Shown: one piece after another, positions 1 through 8,463 of the stretch
How the letters are laid out: each line of letters starts with the position of its first letter
Numbering within the stretch: the first letter of the stretch is position 1
NCBI GenBank assembly: GCA_965656605.1
Contig: CBFHLC010000001.1
Span: 1-64,000, forward strand
Length of the DNA: 64,000 nucleotides
Direction of reading: 5' to 3'
Origin: Litorivicinus sp965656605
GTDB taxonomy: Bacteria > Pseudomonadota > Gammaproteobacteria > Pseudomonadales > Litorivicinaceae
The notes under the pieces: model-generated
Database searches by the model: none
The model's input: the letters and a program-made list of their open reading frames with translations, nothing else
Told to the model about the DNA's origin: nothing
Program-made: the position numbers and the translations under genes

Positions 1-2615
1 CGGATATTTAGGTTGTTAGCGTCACGTGGGTTCACCTCGATGAACATGTCCTGCTGCAATTCAGCCAACCAAGGGTTCGAACGTGATTCATCACCACCGC
101 CTTCGTACTCGACCAGACGGCCAGAGGTCAGAATGATGGGGAAGTCCTTAGAGAAGTCGTTCTTTTGGATTGACTCGTACAAGGTCGGCACACGCCAGAA
201 GTTCTTGTCTGCGTAGGTCGGGTATTCCTCGACCAGATCGCGGCGGTTGGTGTACAGCGGCTCGCGGTGGACCGGCACAGGATCGGGGAAGTTCCAGACC
301 ACGGCACGGGCTTTCGCGTTACCAAAGGGTGCACACTCATGCTTGATCGCAACACGCTGGATACCGCCGGATAGGTCGGTTTTCCAGTTGGTTTTGGGAC
401 CAGCGACTGCATCGATGCTGGCACGCTCTTCAGCGGTCAGATCTTTGTCCCAACCCAGATCCATCAGCATCTGCATGGTGAATTCGGGGTAACCGTCTTT
501 GATCTCAGAGTTCTTTGAGTAGACGCCGTCAGCCAGCAGACTCTCGCCGTCACGCTCAACACCAAATCGTGCACGGAAGGTCAGACCACCCTCGGATACC
601 GGTACTGACATGTCGTACAGGTTCGGTGTGCCGGGGTGATTCATCTCTGCCGTACCCCAGCAAGGCCAAGGCATACCGTAGACGTCGCCGTCACACGGTC
701 CGCCGACTGCGCGTAGGGTGGTGCGGTCGAAGTGATGCTGGTTCGCCATGTGCTTTTTAATGCGCTCAGGCGACTGGCCGGTGTAACCAATGGTCCACAT
801 GCCAGAGTTGAACTCACGAGTGATGTCTTCGGTCACCGGAATGTCGCCTTCTAGGCCGATATTGCGGAACAGACGATCGGTGAATCCGAACTTGTCAGAG
901 AACAGCTTGATGATTTCGTGATCCACTTTCGAGTCGAACAGCGGCTCGACGACTTTCTCACGCCACTGCAATGAGCGGTTAGAGGCCGTGACAGAACCTG
1001 CGTTTTCGAACTGAGTGGTTGAAGGCAGCAAGTAAGCGCCATCTTTACGATCGTGCAATACGGCCGCAACGGTGGGGAAGGGGTCCACTACAACCAACAG
1101 GTCGAGCTTCTCCATCGCCTCTTTCATTTCCAACTGACGTGTTTGTGAGTTGGGCGCGTGACCCCACAGCACCATGGCACGTGTGTTGTCAGGCTGACCT
1201 AGGTTTTCCTTGGCTTCCAAAATACCGTCGATCCAACGAGATACAGGGATACCCTTCTCGTTCATCATCGGCTTGGACTTGCCGTTCTTGTCTAGGTTGA
1301 CGAAACGAGACTTGAGGTAGTCCAAATCTTCGTCCCAAACGCGAGCCCAGTGAGCCCATGCGCCAGCGCTCAAACCGTAGTAGCCCGGCAGTGTATCTGC
1401 CAAGACACCCAAGTCGGTCGCGCCCTGAACGTTACAGTGACCACGGAAGATGTTGGTTCCGCCGCCTGCTACGCCCATGTTGCCCAATGCCAGCTGCAGG
1501 ATGCAGTACGCACGGGTGTTGTTGTTACCGTTGGTGTGCTGAGTACCACCCATGCACCAAATCACGGTACCAGGACGGTTGTTGGCCAGGGTGCGTGCAA
1601 CGCGCTCTAGCTGTGCACCCGGAGCTCCGGTGACACGCTCAACTTCTTCGGGGTTCCAACGCTTAACTTCTTCACGGATGTCTTCCATGCCGTAAACGCG
1701 GGTACGGATGAATTCTTCATCTTCCCAGCCGTTTTCGAACAGGTGCCACAAAATACCCCAGACCAAAGCGACGTCTGAGCCTGGACGGAAACGAACGTAT
1801 TCGTCAGCGTGGGCCGCCGTACGAGTGAAACGCGGGTCACATACGATAACCGGAGCGTTGTTCTCTTCTTTGGCTTTAAGGATGTGCAGCAGCGATACCG
1901 GGTGTGCTTCGGCGGGGTTACCACCGATCAGGAAGATCGCTTTTGACTTGTGAATGTCGTTGTACGAGTTGGTCATCGCACCATAGCCCCAGGTGTTCGC
2001 AACACCGGCTACTGTGGTCGAGTGACAAATACGTGCTTGGTGGTCGACGTTGTTGGTGCCCCAGTAGGCCGCAAACTTGCGGTACAGGTAAGCCTGCTCG
2101 TTAGAGAACTTGGCACTGCCCAACCAGTACACTGAATCCGGACCGCTTTCCTCGCGGATCTTCATCATCTGATCGCCAACTTCGTTGATTGCCTGGTCCC
2201 AAGAGATCTTGGTCCACTGGCCATCGACGAGTTTCATGGGGTGCTTCACACGACGCTCGTTGTGCGCGTGCTCACGAACCGCCGCACCCTTGGCACAGTG
2301 TGCGCCTAGGTTGAAGGGGCTGTCCCAGCCTGGCTCTTGGCCAGTCCAAACACCGTTTTGTACTTCTGCTTCGACCGTACAGCCGACTGAGCAGTGAGTA
2401 CATACTGATTTCTTGCGAACGACTTCGCCGCCAGCCGTCGAGACGGTTGATGCTTCAACTCGCGTCGAGGTCAGCGATAGCGCCGCCAATCCACCCACTG
2501 CAACGCCCGATGCGCTTAGAAACGCACGACGGTCTACCGTCTTGGCCGCGAGGGATGAAAGTAAAGAGCCTGCACGGGAGCCTTTCGCAACCCCGTTAGT
2601 CTTCTTTCTTAACAT
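1..2615 (-). CDS. fdhA: Formate dehydrogenase catalytic (alpha) subunit, molybdopterin type; 3' end cut by window edge
   Basis: Catalyses formate oxidation at a Mo/W bis-MGD centre, probably in the periplasm. About 871 residues are visible and the C-terminus lies beyond position 1. The N-terminus carries a twin-arginine signal (DRRAFLSASG, then a hydrophobic stretch). A Cys cluster follows near residues 71-107 (CTHCSVGC... AHCAKG) that would bind one [4Fe-4S]. The metal-ligand position (residue 197, QARICHSTT) is cysteine rather than selenocysteine. The molybdopterin oxidoreductase core follows, with blocks such as GHCNVQGATDLG and MVLWGHAPNSQT. The start at 2615 is chosen because GAGGA lies 7 nt upstream and the Tat motif follows. 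It sits downstream of its small Tat protein and TorD chaperone, and cofactor genes are nearby. FdnG/FdoG-type FDH is the assignment; the exact subclass is inferred. Confidence 0.93.
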   Translation of the reverse strand, partial: MLRKKTNGVAKGSRAGSLLSSLAAKTVDRRAFLSASGVAVGGLAALSLTSTRVEASTVSTAGGEVVRKKSVCTHCSVGCTVEAEVQNGVWTGQEPGWDSPFNLGAHCAKGAAVREHAHNERRVKHPMKLVDGQWTKISWDQAINEVGDQMMKIREESGPDSVYWLGSAKFSNEQAYLYRKFAAYWGTNNVDHQARICHSTTVAGVANTWGYGAMTNSYNDIHKSKAIFLIGGNPAEAHPVSLLHILKAKEENNAPVIVCDPRFTRTAAHADEYVRFRPGSDVALVWGILWHLFENGWEDEEFIRTRVYGMEDIREEVKRWNPEEVERVTGAPGAQLERVARTLANNRPGTVIWCMGGTQHTNGNNNTRAYCILQLALGNMGVAGGGTNIFRGHCNVQGATDLGVLADTLPGYYGLSAGAWAHWARVWDEDLDYLKSRFVNLDKNGKSKPMMNEKGIPVSRWIDGILEAKENLGQPDNTRAMVLWGHAPNSQTRQLEMKEAMEKLDLLVVVDPFPTVAAVLHDRKDGAYLLPSTTQFENAGSVTASNRSLQWREKVVEPLFDSKVDHEIIKLFSDKFGFTDRLFRNIGLEGDIPVTEDITREFNSGMWTIGYTGQSPERIKKHMANQHHFDRTTLRAVGGPCDGDVYGMPWPCWGTAEMNHPGTPNLYDMSVPVSEGGLTFRARFGVERDGESLLADGVYSKNSEIKDGYPEFTMQMLMDLGWDKDLTAEERASIDAVAGPKTNWKTDLSGGIQRVAIKHECAPFGNAKARAVVWNFPDPVPVHREPLYTNRRDLVEEYPTYADKNFWRVPTLYESIQKNDFSKDFPIILTSGRLVEYEGGGDESRSNPWLAELQQDMFIEVNPRDANNLNI

Positions 2616-2703
2616 GTCAGATTCCTCTGTTTTTTCTTATTCTCGTTCTAGCAAAACGTGTCCATCCAAGGGCATCACGCAACCTTGGTGGGTTCACACT
2701 CAT

Positions 2704-2892
2704 TTAGAAGCGAGCGGTTTCCAAATACTTACGCGTGTGTTCGGTATCACGTAGGCCTTGGCTTTTGGGAACATCTTTGATGACGCCCGCTGCGGCCTTG
2801 GGTGCTACCGCAACAGCGACTGCAGCCGGAGCGGCAGTTGCAGCCAGGCGCAAAAAGTTGCGTCGGGCGTTGTCACGTTTTTGGTTGTCCAT
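2704..2892 (-). CDS. Small Tat-signal protein of formate dehydrogenase loci
   Basis: A 62-residue protein that is almost entirely a Tat-type leader: RRNFLRLAATAAP followed by an Ala/Val-rich hydrophobic run, then about 25 polar residues ending in RKYLETARF. Proteins of this size and pattern are known just upstream of FDH catalytic subunits ('formate dehydrogenase region TAT target'). Their role is not established; an accessory or small subunit of the exported enzyme is a reasonable inference. The start at 2892 is strongly supported by GGAGGT upstream. It lies between the torD-like gene (37 bp) and fdhA (about 90 bp), on the same strand. Confidence 0.82.
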   Translation of the reverse strand: MDNQKRDNARRNFLRLAATAAPAAVAVAVAPKAAAGVIKDVPKSQGLRDTEHTRKYLETARF

Positions 2893-2929
2893 AGGACACC
2901 TCCACCTGAGTTATGGGGAAAATCCCCGT

Positions 2930-3541
2930 TTATTGAATCGCGAAAGCGTCGGCTTCTACTTCCATAAAGGCACGGCCTAGCGTGCCCACAGGAGCGTAGA
3001 AGACGGCGTTTTGCGCGCCTTCCAAATCGGTAAAAAATAACTGAGCCCACTTGGCCATGTGTGCCTCGAAAAACTGGCGTTGGCTGTCGATATCACTGGC
3101 GCAGGGGAACTCGTCGGTAATGATGCCGGCCATGATCTCGCACAGAGTGCCCATGTGATCTTCGGGCTCGACCACGTCATCCGAGCGCTTGATGCCACGG
3201 GCCATCAGATCGGTACGCAATTCCGCCAAGGGTTTTTCATTCAAGAACCCAGTCAGATAGTAGCTGGCGTAGGGCAGCAACTCGCCGCGGCCTAGGCCAA
3301 CGAATAAGTTGTTGTATTCGCGTTCGATGTCAGCGGGCTTCGCACGCGAAGCTAAAGTCGCTAAGGATTTTGAGGCTCGACCCAAGGGCGTGTCGTCACC
3401 CTGCAATGCCGCCAGACCTTTTAGAAGCTCGGGCGCAGGCGCACCGGCCAGCAGCACACCCAGTAATTGATACATCTGGGCGCGGGCGCGATCTTGGTCG
3501 CTGACCGAGCGGGGGCAGCTAGTTTCGGCGGTTGTGGCCAA
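2930..3541 (-). CDS. TorD/DmsD-family cytoplasmic chaperone for the formate dehydrogenase
   Basis: A 203-residue, all-helical-looking protein with the TorD-family pattern: a Leu-rich N-terminal bundle (YQLLGVLLAGAPAPELL), LERE-type segment 'DIEREYNNLFVGLGRGELLPYASYYL' shortened here to EYNNLFVG and PYASYYLTGFLNEKPLA, then EDHMGTLCEIM. The EPEDHMG..CEIM block and the Y.S.YL..FL..KPL block are characteristic. It would bind the Tat signal or apo-enzyme and hold it for cofactor insertion before export. The start is a TTG at 3541, preceded by AAGGA with about 6 nt spacing; no in-frame ATG has a better site. It is the first gene upstream of the Tat protein and fdhA, after an 80-bp gap from the DUF3306 gene. 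Confidence 0.88.
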   Translation of the reverse strand: MATTAETSCPRSVSDQDRARAQMYQLLGVLLAGAPAPELLKGLAALQGDDTPLGRASKSLATLASRAKPADIEREYNNLFVGLGRGELLPYASYYLTGFLNEKPLAELRTDLMARGIKRSDDVVEPEDHMGTLCEIMAGIITDEFPCASDIDSQRQFFEAHMAKWAQLFFTDLEGAQNAVFYAPVGTLGRAFMEVEADAFAIQ

Positions 3542-3621
3542 CGCATTTCCTTTATGTTGTGGGACAGGGAACTTTAGTTATTACCCTATAACTTAAACCT
3601 GCTTAGGCCGAAGGACAAGCG

Positions 3622-4218
3622 CTAGGGGTTAAAGCGCATCCGTGGACGAAAGCGCGGTGCTTGGGGCTCGCTGTCAGCCTCAGGCTCAGGCGCCGGCAAA
3701 TCAGACTGCACCTCAGGTGCAGTGGGGTTTTCGATCAACTCGGGTTCGGCGGCCTGGACGGGCTCTTCGACTTTGGTCGCAGTCTCGATTTTTTCGACCA
3801 CTTCTTTGGCGTCTTCAATCGCCTTTTTAGAGCGATCCACCATGCCCTCGCCGACCTTGTAGATGGTCTGGTAGCCCTTCATGGCGGTGGCCGCGTTGGT
3901 GAAGTCCTCGTCGTAATCGTTCAGCCCATCCAGGACCGCCAGCACCGGATTAGACTTCCACAACGAGCGCAGTGCCTTGCGGCGAAGCATCTCGGGGATT
4001 TCTTTCTTCATAAAGCCGGTGATGTCGTCACCCATCGCGATGTTATCCGGATCGGGCAGATCGTATTTTTCAACGACCTCGGCCTCGGATAGCGTCTCGT
4101 TAACGGCCAGCTCTTGCTCTTCCTCAGTCAGCTCGGGTTCTATCGGCTGCTCGACGGGTTCTTGCGTCTGGGTTTCGGCCTTGCGGCGAGCCCAGCGGGA
4201 CAGACGGGATTCACTCAT
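3622..4218 (-). CDS. DUF3306 family protein
   Basis: A 198-residue soluble, acidic protein. The N-terminus SRLSRWARRKAE is the hallmark of the DUF3306 family, followed by a Glu/Pro/Gln-rich stretch and a conserved core around residues 55-105 (YDLPDPDNIAMGDDITGFM and RRKALRSLWKSNPVLAVLDGLNDYDED). A low-complexity Pro/Glu tail ends in RFRPRMRFNP. DUF3305 and DUF3306 genes are known companions of formate dehydrogenase loci, but no biochemical role is established. The ATG at 4218 directly abuts the stop of the DUF3305 gene, so translation is probably coupled. No signal peptide or membrane segment is seen. Confidence 0.85.
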   Translation of the reverse strand: MSESRLSRWARRKAETQTQEPVEQPIEPELTEEEQELAVNETLSEAEVVEKYDLPDPDNIAMGDDITGFMKKEIPEMLRRKALRSLWKSNPVLAVLDGLNDYDEDFTNAATAMKGYQTIYKVGEGMVDRSKKAIEDAKEVVEKIETATKVEEPVQAAEPELIENPTAPEVQSDLPAPEPEADSEPQAPRFRPRMRFNP

Positions 4219-4797
4219 TTAATGCAGTCTCGACTTTTTGATCGCGCCGGGTGCGCGGAACACATCGCTTTCTTGGCTGATGCGCGCATCGCCCTTGCCG
4301 TCCTCAATCAGATCGACTCGGTGCTTGTCCCGACGACGCTTTTTAAAGGGCTCTTCGATGTAGTGCAGATCGATAAATTCTTGGATCCAACCGGCTAGGG
4401 ACTCGGGGATCGGGACCGCCTCGACGATGCTCTCGCCGCTGTCTAGCGAGTCCTGAGCCTCATAGGCGCTAGCAGTGATGGCGCTGACGAACCAGCCTGA
4501 GGGGCTGTTGCCGCTCTCGTCTTGATCCAAAATGACCCAGACCGAGGGGGCCTTCATGTTCAGCGAGACCAGGTAGCCCTCGACGTCGGCGCGATGCAGC
4601 TCCATGTCAACGGTCCCTGCGTGATAGTCAACAATATCGCCTTCGCGGACCATTTCCTTCCAGAATTCATCCGGCGCACCGGGGATCACGGCCACCGGCG
4701 TCCAAATATCACGAGCCCATTGGGTCACGCCCGGTGTACGGCGCACCACCGCGCCAACTCGCAATTCGCGCTTCCAGTTTTCGGTTCTGCTGCTCAT
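4219..4797 (-). CDS. DUF3305 family protein
   Basis: A 192-residue soluble protein matching the DUF3305 pattern: WTPVAVIPGAP near residue 30, then YHAGTVDMELHRADVEGYL and SVWVILD around residues 58-90, and a basic C-terminal helix (EEPFKKRRRDKHR). The family is found with DUF3306, TorD and FDH genes; its function is unknown. It is the first gene of the minus-strand FDH operon, and the next gene begins at its stop codon. The upstream 119 bp is shared with the divergent Fe-S protein gene. Confidence 0.85.
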   Translation of the reverse strand: MSSRTENWKRELRVGAVVRRTPGVTQWARDIWTPVAVIPGAPDEFWKEMVREGDIVDYHAGTVDMELHRADVEGYLVSLNMKAPSVWVILDQDESGNSPSGWFVSAITASAYEAQDSLDSGESIVEAVPIPESLAGWIQEFIDLHYIEEPFKKRRRDKHRVDLIEDGKGDARISQESDVFRAPGAIKKSRLH

Positions 4798-4916
4798 CAG
4801 ATTTGGCCTGTTTTAGTTATCCCCCGAACTTAACAAAGGATTCGACGATCGCCAACTCGTCATGACCTATAGCCTATGGCAGACTCCTCCTACCATCACG
4901 TACGAGAATTATAACG
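4798..4916. promoter_or_regulatory. Divergent promoter region of the formate dehydrogenase island
   Basis: This 119-bp gap separates two divergent operons (DUF3305-DUF3306-torD-tat-fdhA leftward; Fe-S protein-mrp-ligase-DUF6505 rightward), so both promoters must lie here or within adjacent coding ends. I see no convincing FNR, NarL or ModE operator and no strong sigma-70 hexamer pair. The assignment rests on gene orientation alone. Confidence 0.45.
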
Positions 4917-6896
4917 ATGTCGACCCACAAGACCCTGCTGGTTTGCAGCTGCGACCAGTCTCAGCATTTGAATCCTGACGCACTGATGCAGGCCGCCGGT
5001 GCAGAACAAGTCATCAAAGTCGACCAGCTGTGTGGCAGTGACATGCAGACTGCGGTTGAGCACATGGCTGCCACCAACGAGCTGATCATCGCCTGTGGTC
5101 AGCAGGCGGAATTGTTTGAGCGTCTGGGCGAGGAAATTGAAGCCGAAACCGGCCACGTCGCCCCCCTAGCCAGCATTGATCTGCGTGATCGCGCCGGCTG
5201 GAGTGCCCCCAGCGCAAAACCCATTCGTATCGAAGCCAAGCAGTCTGCCCTACTGGCAGCCTCGCAGTTGCCTAGCCCGCTGGCGCCGCTCAAAACGATC
5301 GTGTCTAACGGCGTGTGCTGCATCGTGGGTCCGACCGACCAGGCGATTAAAATGGCCGAGCTGGTTCACGAGTCCCTAGGGGTCACTTGCATCTTTACCG
5401 ATGGCGGACCGATCCAGTTGCCCTCGGCCAGCTACGACATGGCCCGTGGCCAACTGACGGACGCCAAAGGTGCACTGGGCTGCTTCGAGTTGTCCTTTAG
5501 TCAGCTGCAGACTTTAAACCCCGCCGGTCGTGGCGCACCCAGCTTTGGTGCGGCGCAGGCGAGTGCCAGCAGCGAATGCGACGTGTTTATTGATTTGCGA
5601 GGCGACGAGCCCGCATTCCCCGCACATGAAAAGCGCAACGGCTATTTCTGGGCCGATCCCAGCCTGCCGGCCGAGCTGGAACGCATTGCACTGACCGCAG
5701 TTGAGCGGGTAGGCGAGTTCGAGAAAACGGTTTACTTCAAACTGGAAGAATCGTTATGCGCCCACTCACGGGCCAACCAATCCGGCTGCACCCGATGCTT
5801 GGACGTCTGCCCGACCGGCGCGATTTTCAGCGCCGGTGATCATGTTCAAATCGACTCCAACATCTGCGCCGGTTGCGGATCCTGCGCCGCGGTCTGCCCG
5901 ACCTCGGCCGTGACCATGACCGAAACACCGTTCGAGGCACTGACCCGCAGCATCGACACGCTAGCCAAAACCTACAAAAGCCACGCCGGTGAGTCGCCTC
6001 GCCTGCTGTTGCACACCGTCAAACAGGGCGGCGATGCGATCGCTAAGTTGGCTCGATTTGGTGAGGGGTTGGCAGACGATCTGATCCCCTTGGCGCTCGA
6101 GCACGTGGACCGCGTCGGCCATGCCGAGATCCTGGCGGCGCTGGGCGCCGGCCACAGCGAAGTGCTGATCCTGGCTGACAGCGACGAGATCGCGGCCGAG
6201 CTGGCTCCGCAGCTTGAACTAACCCACGCCATGATCCGCGGTGCGGGTCAGGACGAGGCTCGCGTACGCCTGGTGACCGAGGCTGATTTGTCTGGCGCCG
6301 CACAACACAGCACCCCTGCCTGCGATCCGGTGTTGCTGGTCGGCGGTCGCCGGGACATTACCCGGGTGGCGGTCGGTGCGATGGCCGGTGATCTAGAAGG
6401 TCCGATCACACTGCCCGAGGGCGCGCCTTACGGTGCGATCGAGGTCAACGCGGACAAGTGCACGCTGTGCCTGGCCTGTGTCTCGTTGTGCCCGACCGGT
6501 GCGCTGGGCGATCACCCGGATCGGCCCGAGATCCAATTCACCGAGAACGCCTGCGTTCAGTGCGGCGTGTGCGAGAGCACCTGCCCCGAGACGGCGATTA
6601 ATCTGGCTCCGCAGTTGGATCTGAGTAAAGCCGCGCTGAGTCACCGTGCTCTTCACGGCGAGGACCCCTTTGAATGCATCGGATGTGGCGTGCCCTTTGG
6701 CGTGGCCAGCACGATCAACCGCATCGTTGAAAAGCTTGAAGACAAACACTGGATGTTCACCAAATCGGACAACATCCAACTGGTTAAAATGTGTGATGAC
6801 TGCCGCGTCAAAGCGCAGTATCACGGCGATAACGCCCCCATGTCTGGCGGTGAGCGCCCACGCGTTCGCACCAGCGATGACTACCTAGACAGCTAA
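4917..6896 (+). CDS. Large 4Fe-4S ferredoxin-type protein of the formate dehydrogenase island
   Basis: A 659-residue protein with four ferredoxin-type Cys motifs in two pairs. The first pair is near residues 281-330 (CTRCLDVCPTGAI, CAGCGSCAAVCPTSAV) and the second near 514-560 (CTLCLACVSLCPTGAL, CVQCGVCESTCPETAI). A C-terminal double CxxC (CIGCG about 587, CDDCR about 625) may bind a further metal. No signal peptide or membrane helix is visible, so it is probably cytoplasmic. The N-terminal 270 residues have no motif I recognise, although LLVCSCDQS and DQLCG contain extra Cys. Proteins of this size and layout occur with DUF3305/DUF3306 and FDH genes. Electron transfer to or maturation of the enzyme is inferred, not shown. 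It is first in a four-gene operon; the next ATG starts 11 bp after its stop. Confidence 0.85.
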   Translation: MSTHKTLLVCSCDQSQHLNPDALMQAAGAEQVIKVDQLCGSDMQTAVEHMAATNELIIACGQQAELFERLGEEIEAETGHVAPLASIDLRDRAGWSAPSAKPIRIEAKQSALLAASQLPSPLAPLKTIVSNGVCCIVGPTDQAIKMAELVHESLGVTCIFTDGGPIQLPSASYDMARGQLTDAKGALGCFELSFSQLQTLNPAGRGAPSFGAAQASASSECDVFIDLRGDEPAFPAHEKRNGYFWADPSLPAELERIALTAVERVGEFEKTVYFKLEESLCAHSRANQSGCTRCLDVCPTGAIFSAGDHVQIDSNICAGCGSCAAVCPTSAVTMTETPFEALTRSIDTLAKTYKSHAGESPRLLLHTVKQGGDAIAKLARFGEGLADDLIPLALEHVDRVGHAEILAALGAGHSEVLILADSDEIAAELAPQLELTHAMIRGAGQDEARVRLVTEADLSGAAQHSTPACDPVLLVGGRRDITRVAVGAMAGDLEGPITLPEGAPYGAIEVNADKCTLCLACVSLCPTGALGDHPDRPEIQFTENACVQCGVCESTCPETAINLAPQLDLSKAALSHRALHGEDPFECIGCGVPFGVASTINRIVEKLEDKHWMFTKSDNIQLVKMCDDCRVKAQYHGDNAPMSGGERPRVRTSDDYLDS

Positions 6897-6907
6897 CAGG
6901 ATATTTC

Positions 6908-7762
6908 ATGGTTCAATTTACTGATGCCAGCCAAGGTGGCGGCGACAACCTAATTGCCACTGACGCGCCGCGCCCGCAGGACAAAAACCCCGAGGGGATT
7001 GATCGGATCATTGCGATTGCCTCGGGCAAGGGCGGCGTGGGCAAATCCACGGTGTCATCCAACTTGGCCGTGGCGCTGGCCTCGAAAGGGCTCAAAGTTG
7101 GCCTGCTAGATGCCGACGTCTATGGCCCCAGCCAGCCGCGCATGCTGGGCGTTTCAGGACGCCCTTCCAGCCCGGACGGGCACACCATTTTGCCGCTGCG
7201 TAACCACGGCGTGACACTGATGTCCTTGGGTTTAATGACTCCCGATGACGAGGCGATCATTTGGCGTGGACCCATGCTGATGGGCGCGCTGGAGCAGATG
7301 ATGAACCAGGTCGATTGGGGCAAGTTGGATGTCTTGCTGGTCGATTTGCCACCGGGGACTGGTGACGTTCAGATGACGCTGTCGCAAAAGTTCTTTGTGG
7401 CTGGCGCTGTGGTGGTCTCGACCCCGCAGGACATCGCTCTGATTGATGCGCGCAAGGGCATCGACATGTTCAACCGAATGGAAGTACCCCTGTTTGGCCT
7501 GATCGAGAACATGGCCTCGTTCGTGTGCGATGGCTGCGGCAAGGAACATCACCCCTTCGGATCGGGTGGCGCTCGGGCCGAGGCCGAAAAAATCGGCGCC
7601 CCCTTCTTGGGTGAAGTTCCGCTGGACTTGGATATTCGGATTGGCTCAGACGGCGGTGTGCCGATCGTGGTCAGCAAACCCGAAAGCCCCCAGGCCCAAG
7701 CCTTCCAAAAAATCGCCGATCAAATTCTGGCGTCCGAGACTTACGCACAGGCGGTGCTATGA
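6908..7762 (+). CDS. Mrp/NBP35-family P-loop ATPase, iron-sulfur cluster carrier
   Basis: A 284-residue Mrp/ApbC-type protein. The deviant Walker A GKGGVGKST lies near residues 40-48, followed by LLDADVYGPSQPRMLG, the switch block LLVDLPPGTGDVQMTLSQ, and a CxxC pair (VCDGCGKE, about 206-209) that bridges an Fe-S cluster between two subunits in this family. It lacks the N-terminal DUF59-like domain of E. coli Mrp, so it is the short form. It would supply [4Fe-4S] clusters, plausibly to the neighbouring FDH and Fe-S protein. A general apbC role cannot be excluded. Its stop overlaps the next ATG by 4 bp (ATGA), indicating coupled translation. Confidence 0.93.
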   Translation: MVQFTDASQGGGDNLIATDAPRPQDKNPEGIDRIIAIASGKGGVGKSTVSSNLAVALASKGLKVGLLDADVYGPSQPRMLGVSGRPSSPDGHTILPLRNHGVTLMSLGLMTPDDEAIIWRGPMLMGALEQMMNQVDWGKLDVLLVDLPPGTGDVQMTLSQKFFVAGAVVVSTPQDIALIDARKGIDMFNRMEVPLFGLIENMASFVCDGCGKEHHPFGSGGARAEAEKIGAPFLGEVPLDLDIRIGSDGGVPIVVSKPESPQAQAFQKIADQILASETYAQAVL

Positions 7763-8463
7763 GCCACACGCCTCAGTTTCCGCCGCTATTAACGGGTGAA
7801 AACGTTACCGCCGGCACCGATCCGTTTGATAAAGCGGTCAGTCAGGCGGTCGCCGGCGTTGATTCAGGCACGGTGTTCTATTCCAGCGCAGCGGATACGC
7901 TCAAGGCAGCATTGGTGCTGGCACCGGAGTCGGATCTGGAAACCGCCCTGCAGGCGGTCTACGTCGCGCAGGTCGGCCTGGCCGAGAGCCTGGGTGCACT
8001 GGCACCGCCCGAGACCCCGATTCACTTTGTCTGGCCCAACCGGATCAAGGTCAACGCGGCCCTGTGTGGCACCCTGCGCTACGCCGCCGAGACCACCACG
8101 CCTGGCAGTCATCCCAACTGGTTAGTGATCGGCATCGAGATCCCGTTCATTCCGGCAACCGATGACCCGGGCCTGAATCCCGAGCAGACCTGCCTGCATG
8201 CCGAGGGCTGTGGCGAGGTCGAGCCGATGGCCCTGCTCGAGAGCTGGAGCAAGCACACACTGCTGTGGCTGACCAAGTATCTGGATGATGGGTTCGAGAA
8301 GGTCCACAGCGAGTGGCGTCCGCGCTGCGACACCCTGGGTCAAGAGATTGAAACACCCAGAGCAGGTGTCTTTACCGGCCTGGACGAGATGGGCCGGATG
8401 TTGCTGCGCAAAGACGGCATGACCGAAACCCTAAGCCTGATTGAATTTGCGGAGAACGCATGA
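7759..8463 (+). CDS. Biotin/lipoate A/B protein ligase-like protein, FDH-linked
   Basis: A 234-residue protein with a biotin/lipoyl-ligase-like fold signature: DSGTVFYSS near residue 35, the FVWPNRIKVNAALCG block near 94-108, and WLVIGIEIPFIP near 120. The C-terminal part (GVFTGLDEMGRMLLRKDG) resembles the DUF4444 module that follows such domains. In BirA-type enzymes the block corresponding to NAALCG carries a catalytic lysine (GRK.AG). Here that position is Ala, so ligase activity is doubtful. It is translationally coupled to both neighbours by 4-bp overlaps. Its link to FDH loci is established by repeated co-occurrence, but its substrate is unknown. Confidence 0.75.
   Translation: MSHTPQFPPLLTGENVTAGTDPFDKAVSQAVAGVDSGTVFYSSAADTLKAALVLAPESDLETALQAVYVAQVGLAESLGALAPPETPIHFVWPNRIKVNAALCGTLRYAAETTTPGSHPNWLVIGIEIPFIPATDDPGLNPEQTCLHAEGCGEVEPMALLESWSKHTLLWLTKYLDDGFEKVHSEWRPRCDTLGQEIETPRAGVFTGLDEMGRMLLRKDGMTETLSLIEFAENA

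Noticed and set aside
2005..2030. Possible selenocysteine (UGA) at the FDH active site
   Set aside because: The codon at 2025-2027 on the minus strand is TGT (Cys), so no SECIS element or selenocysteine is needed.
6393..6824. 143-residue minus-strand frame within the Fe-S protein gene
   Set aside because: The plus strand carries clear ferredoxin Cys motifs over the same bases; the antisense has no family features.
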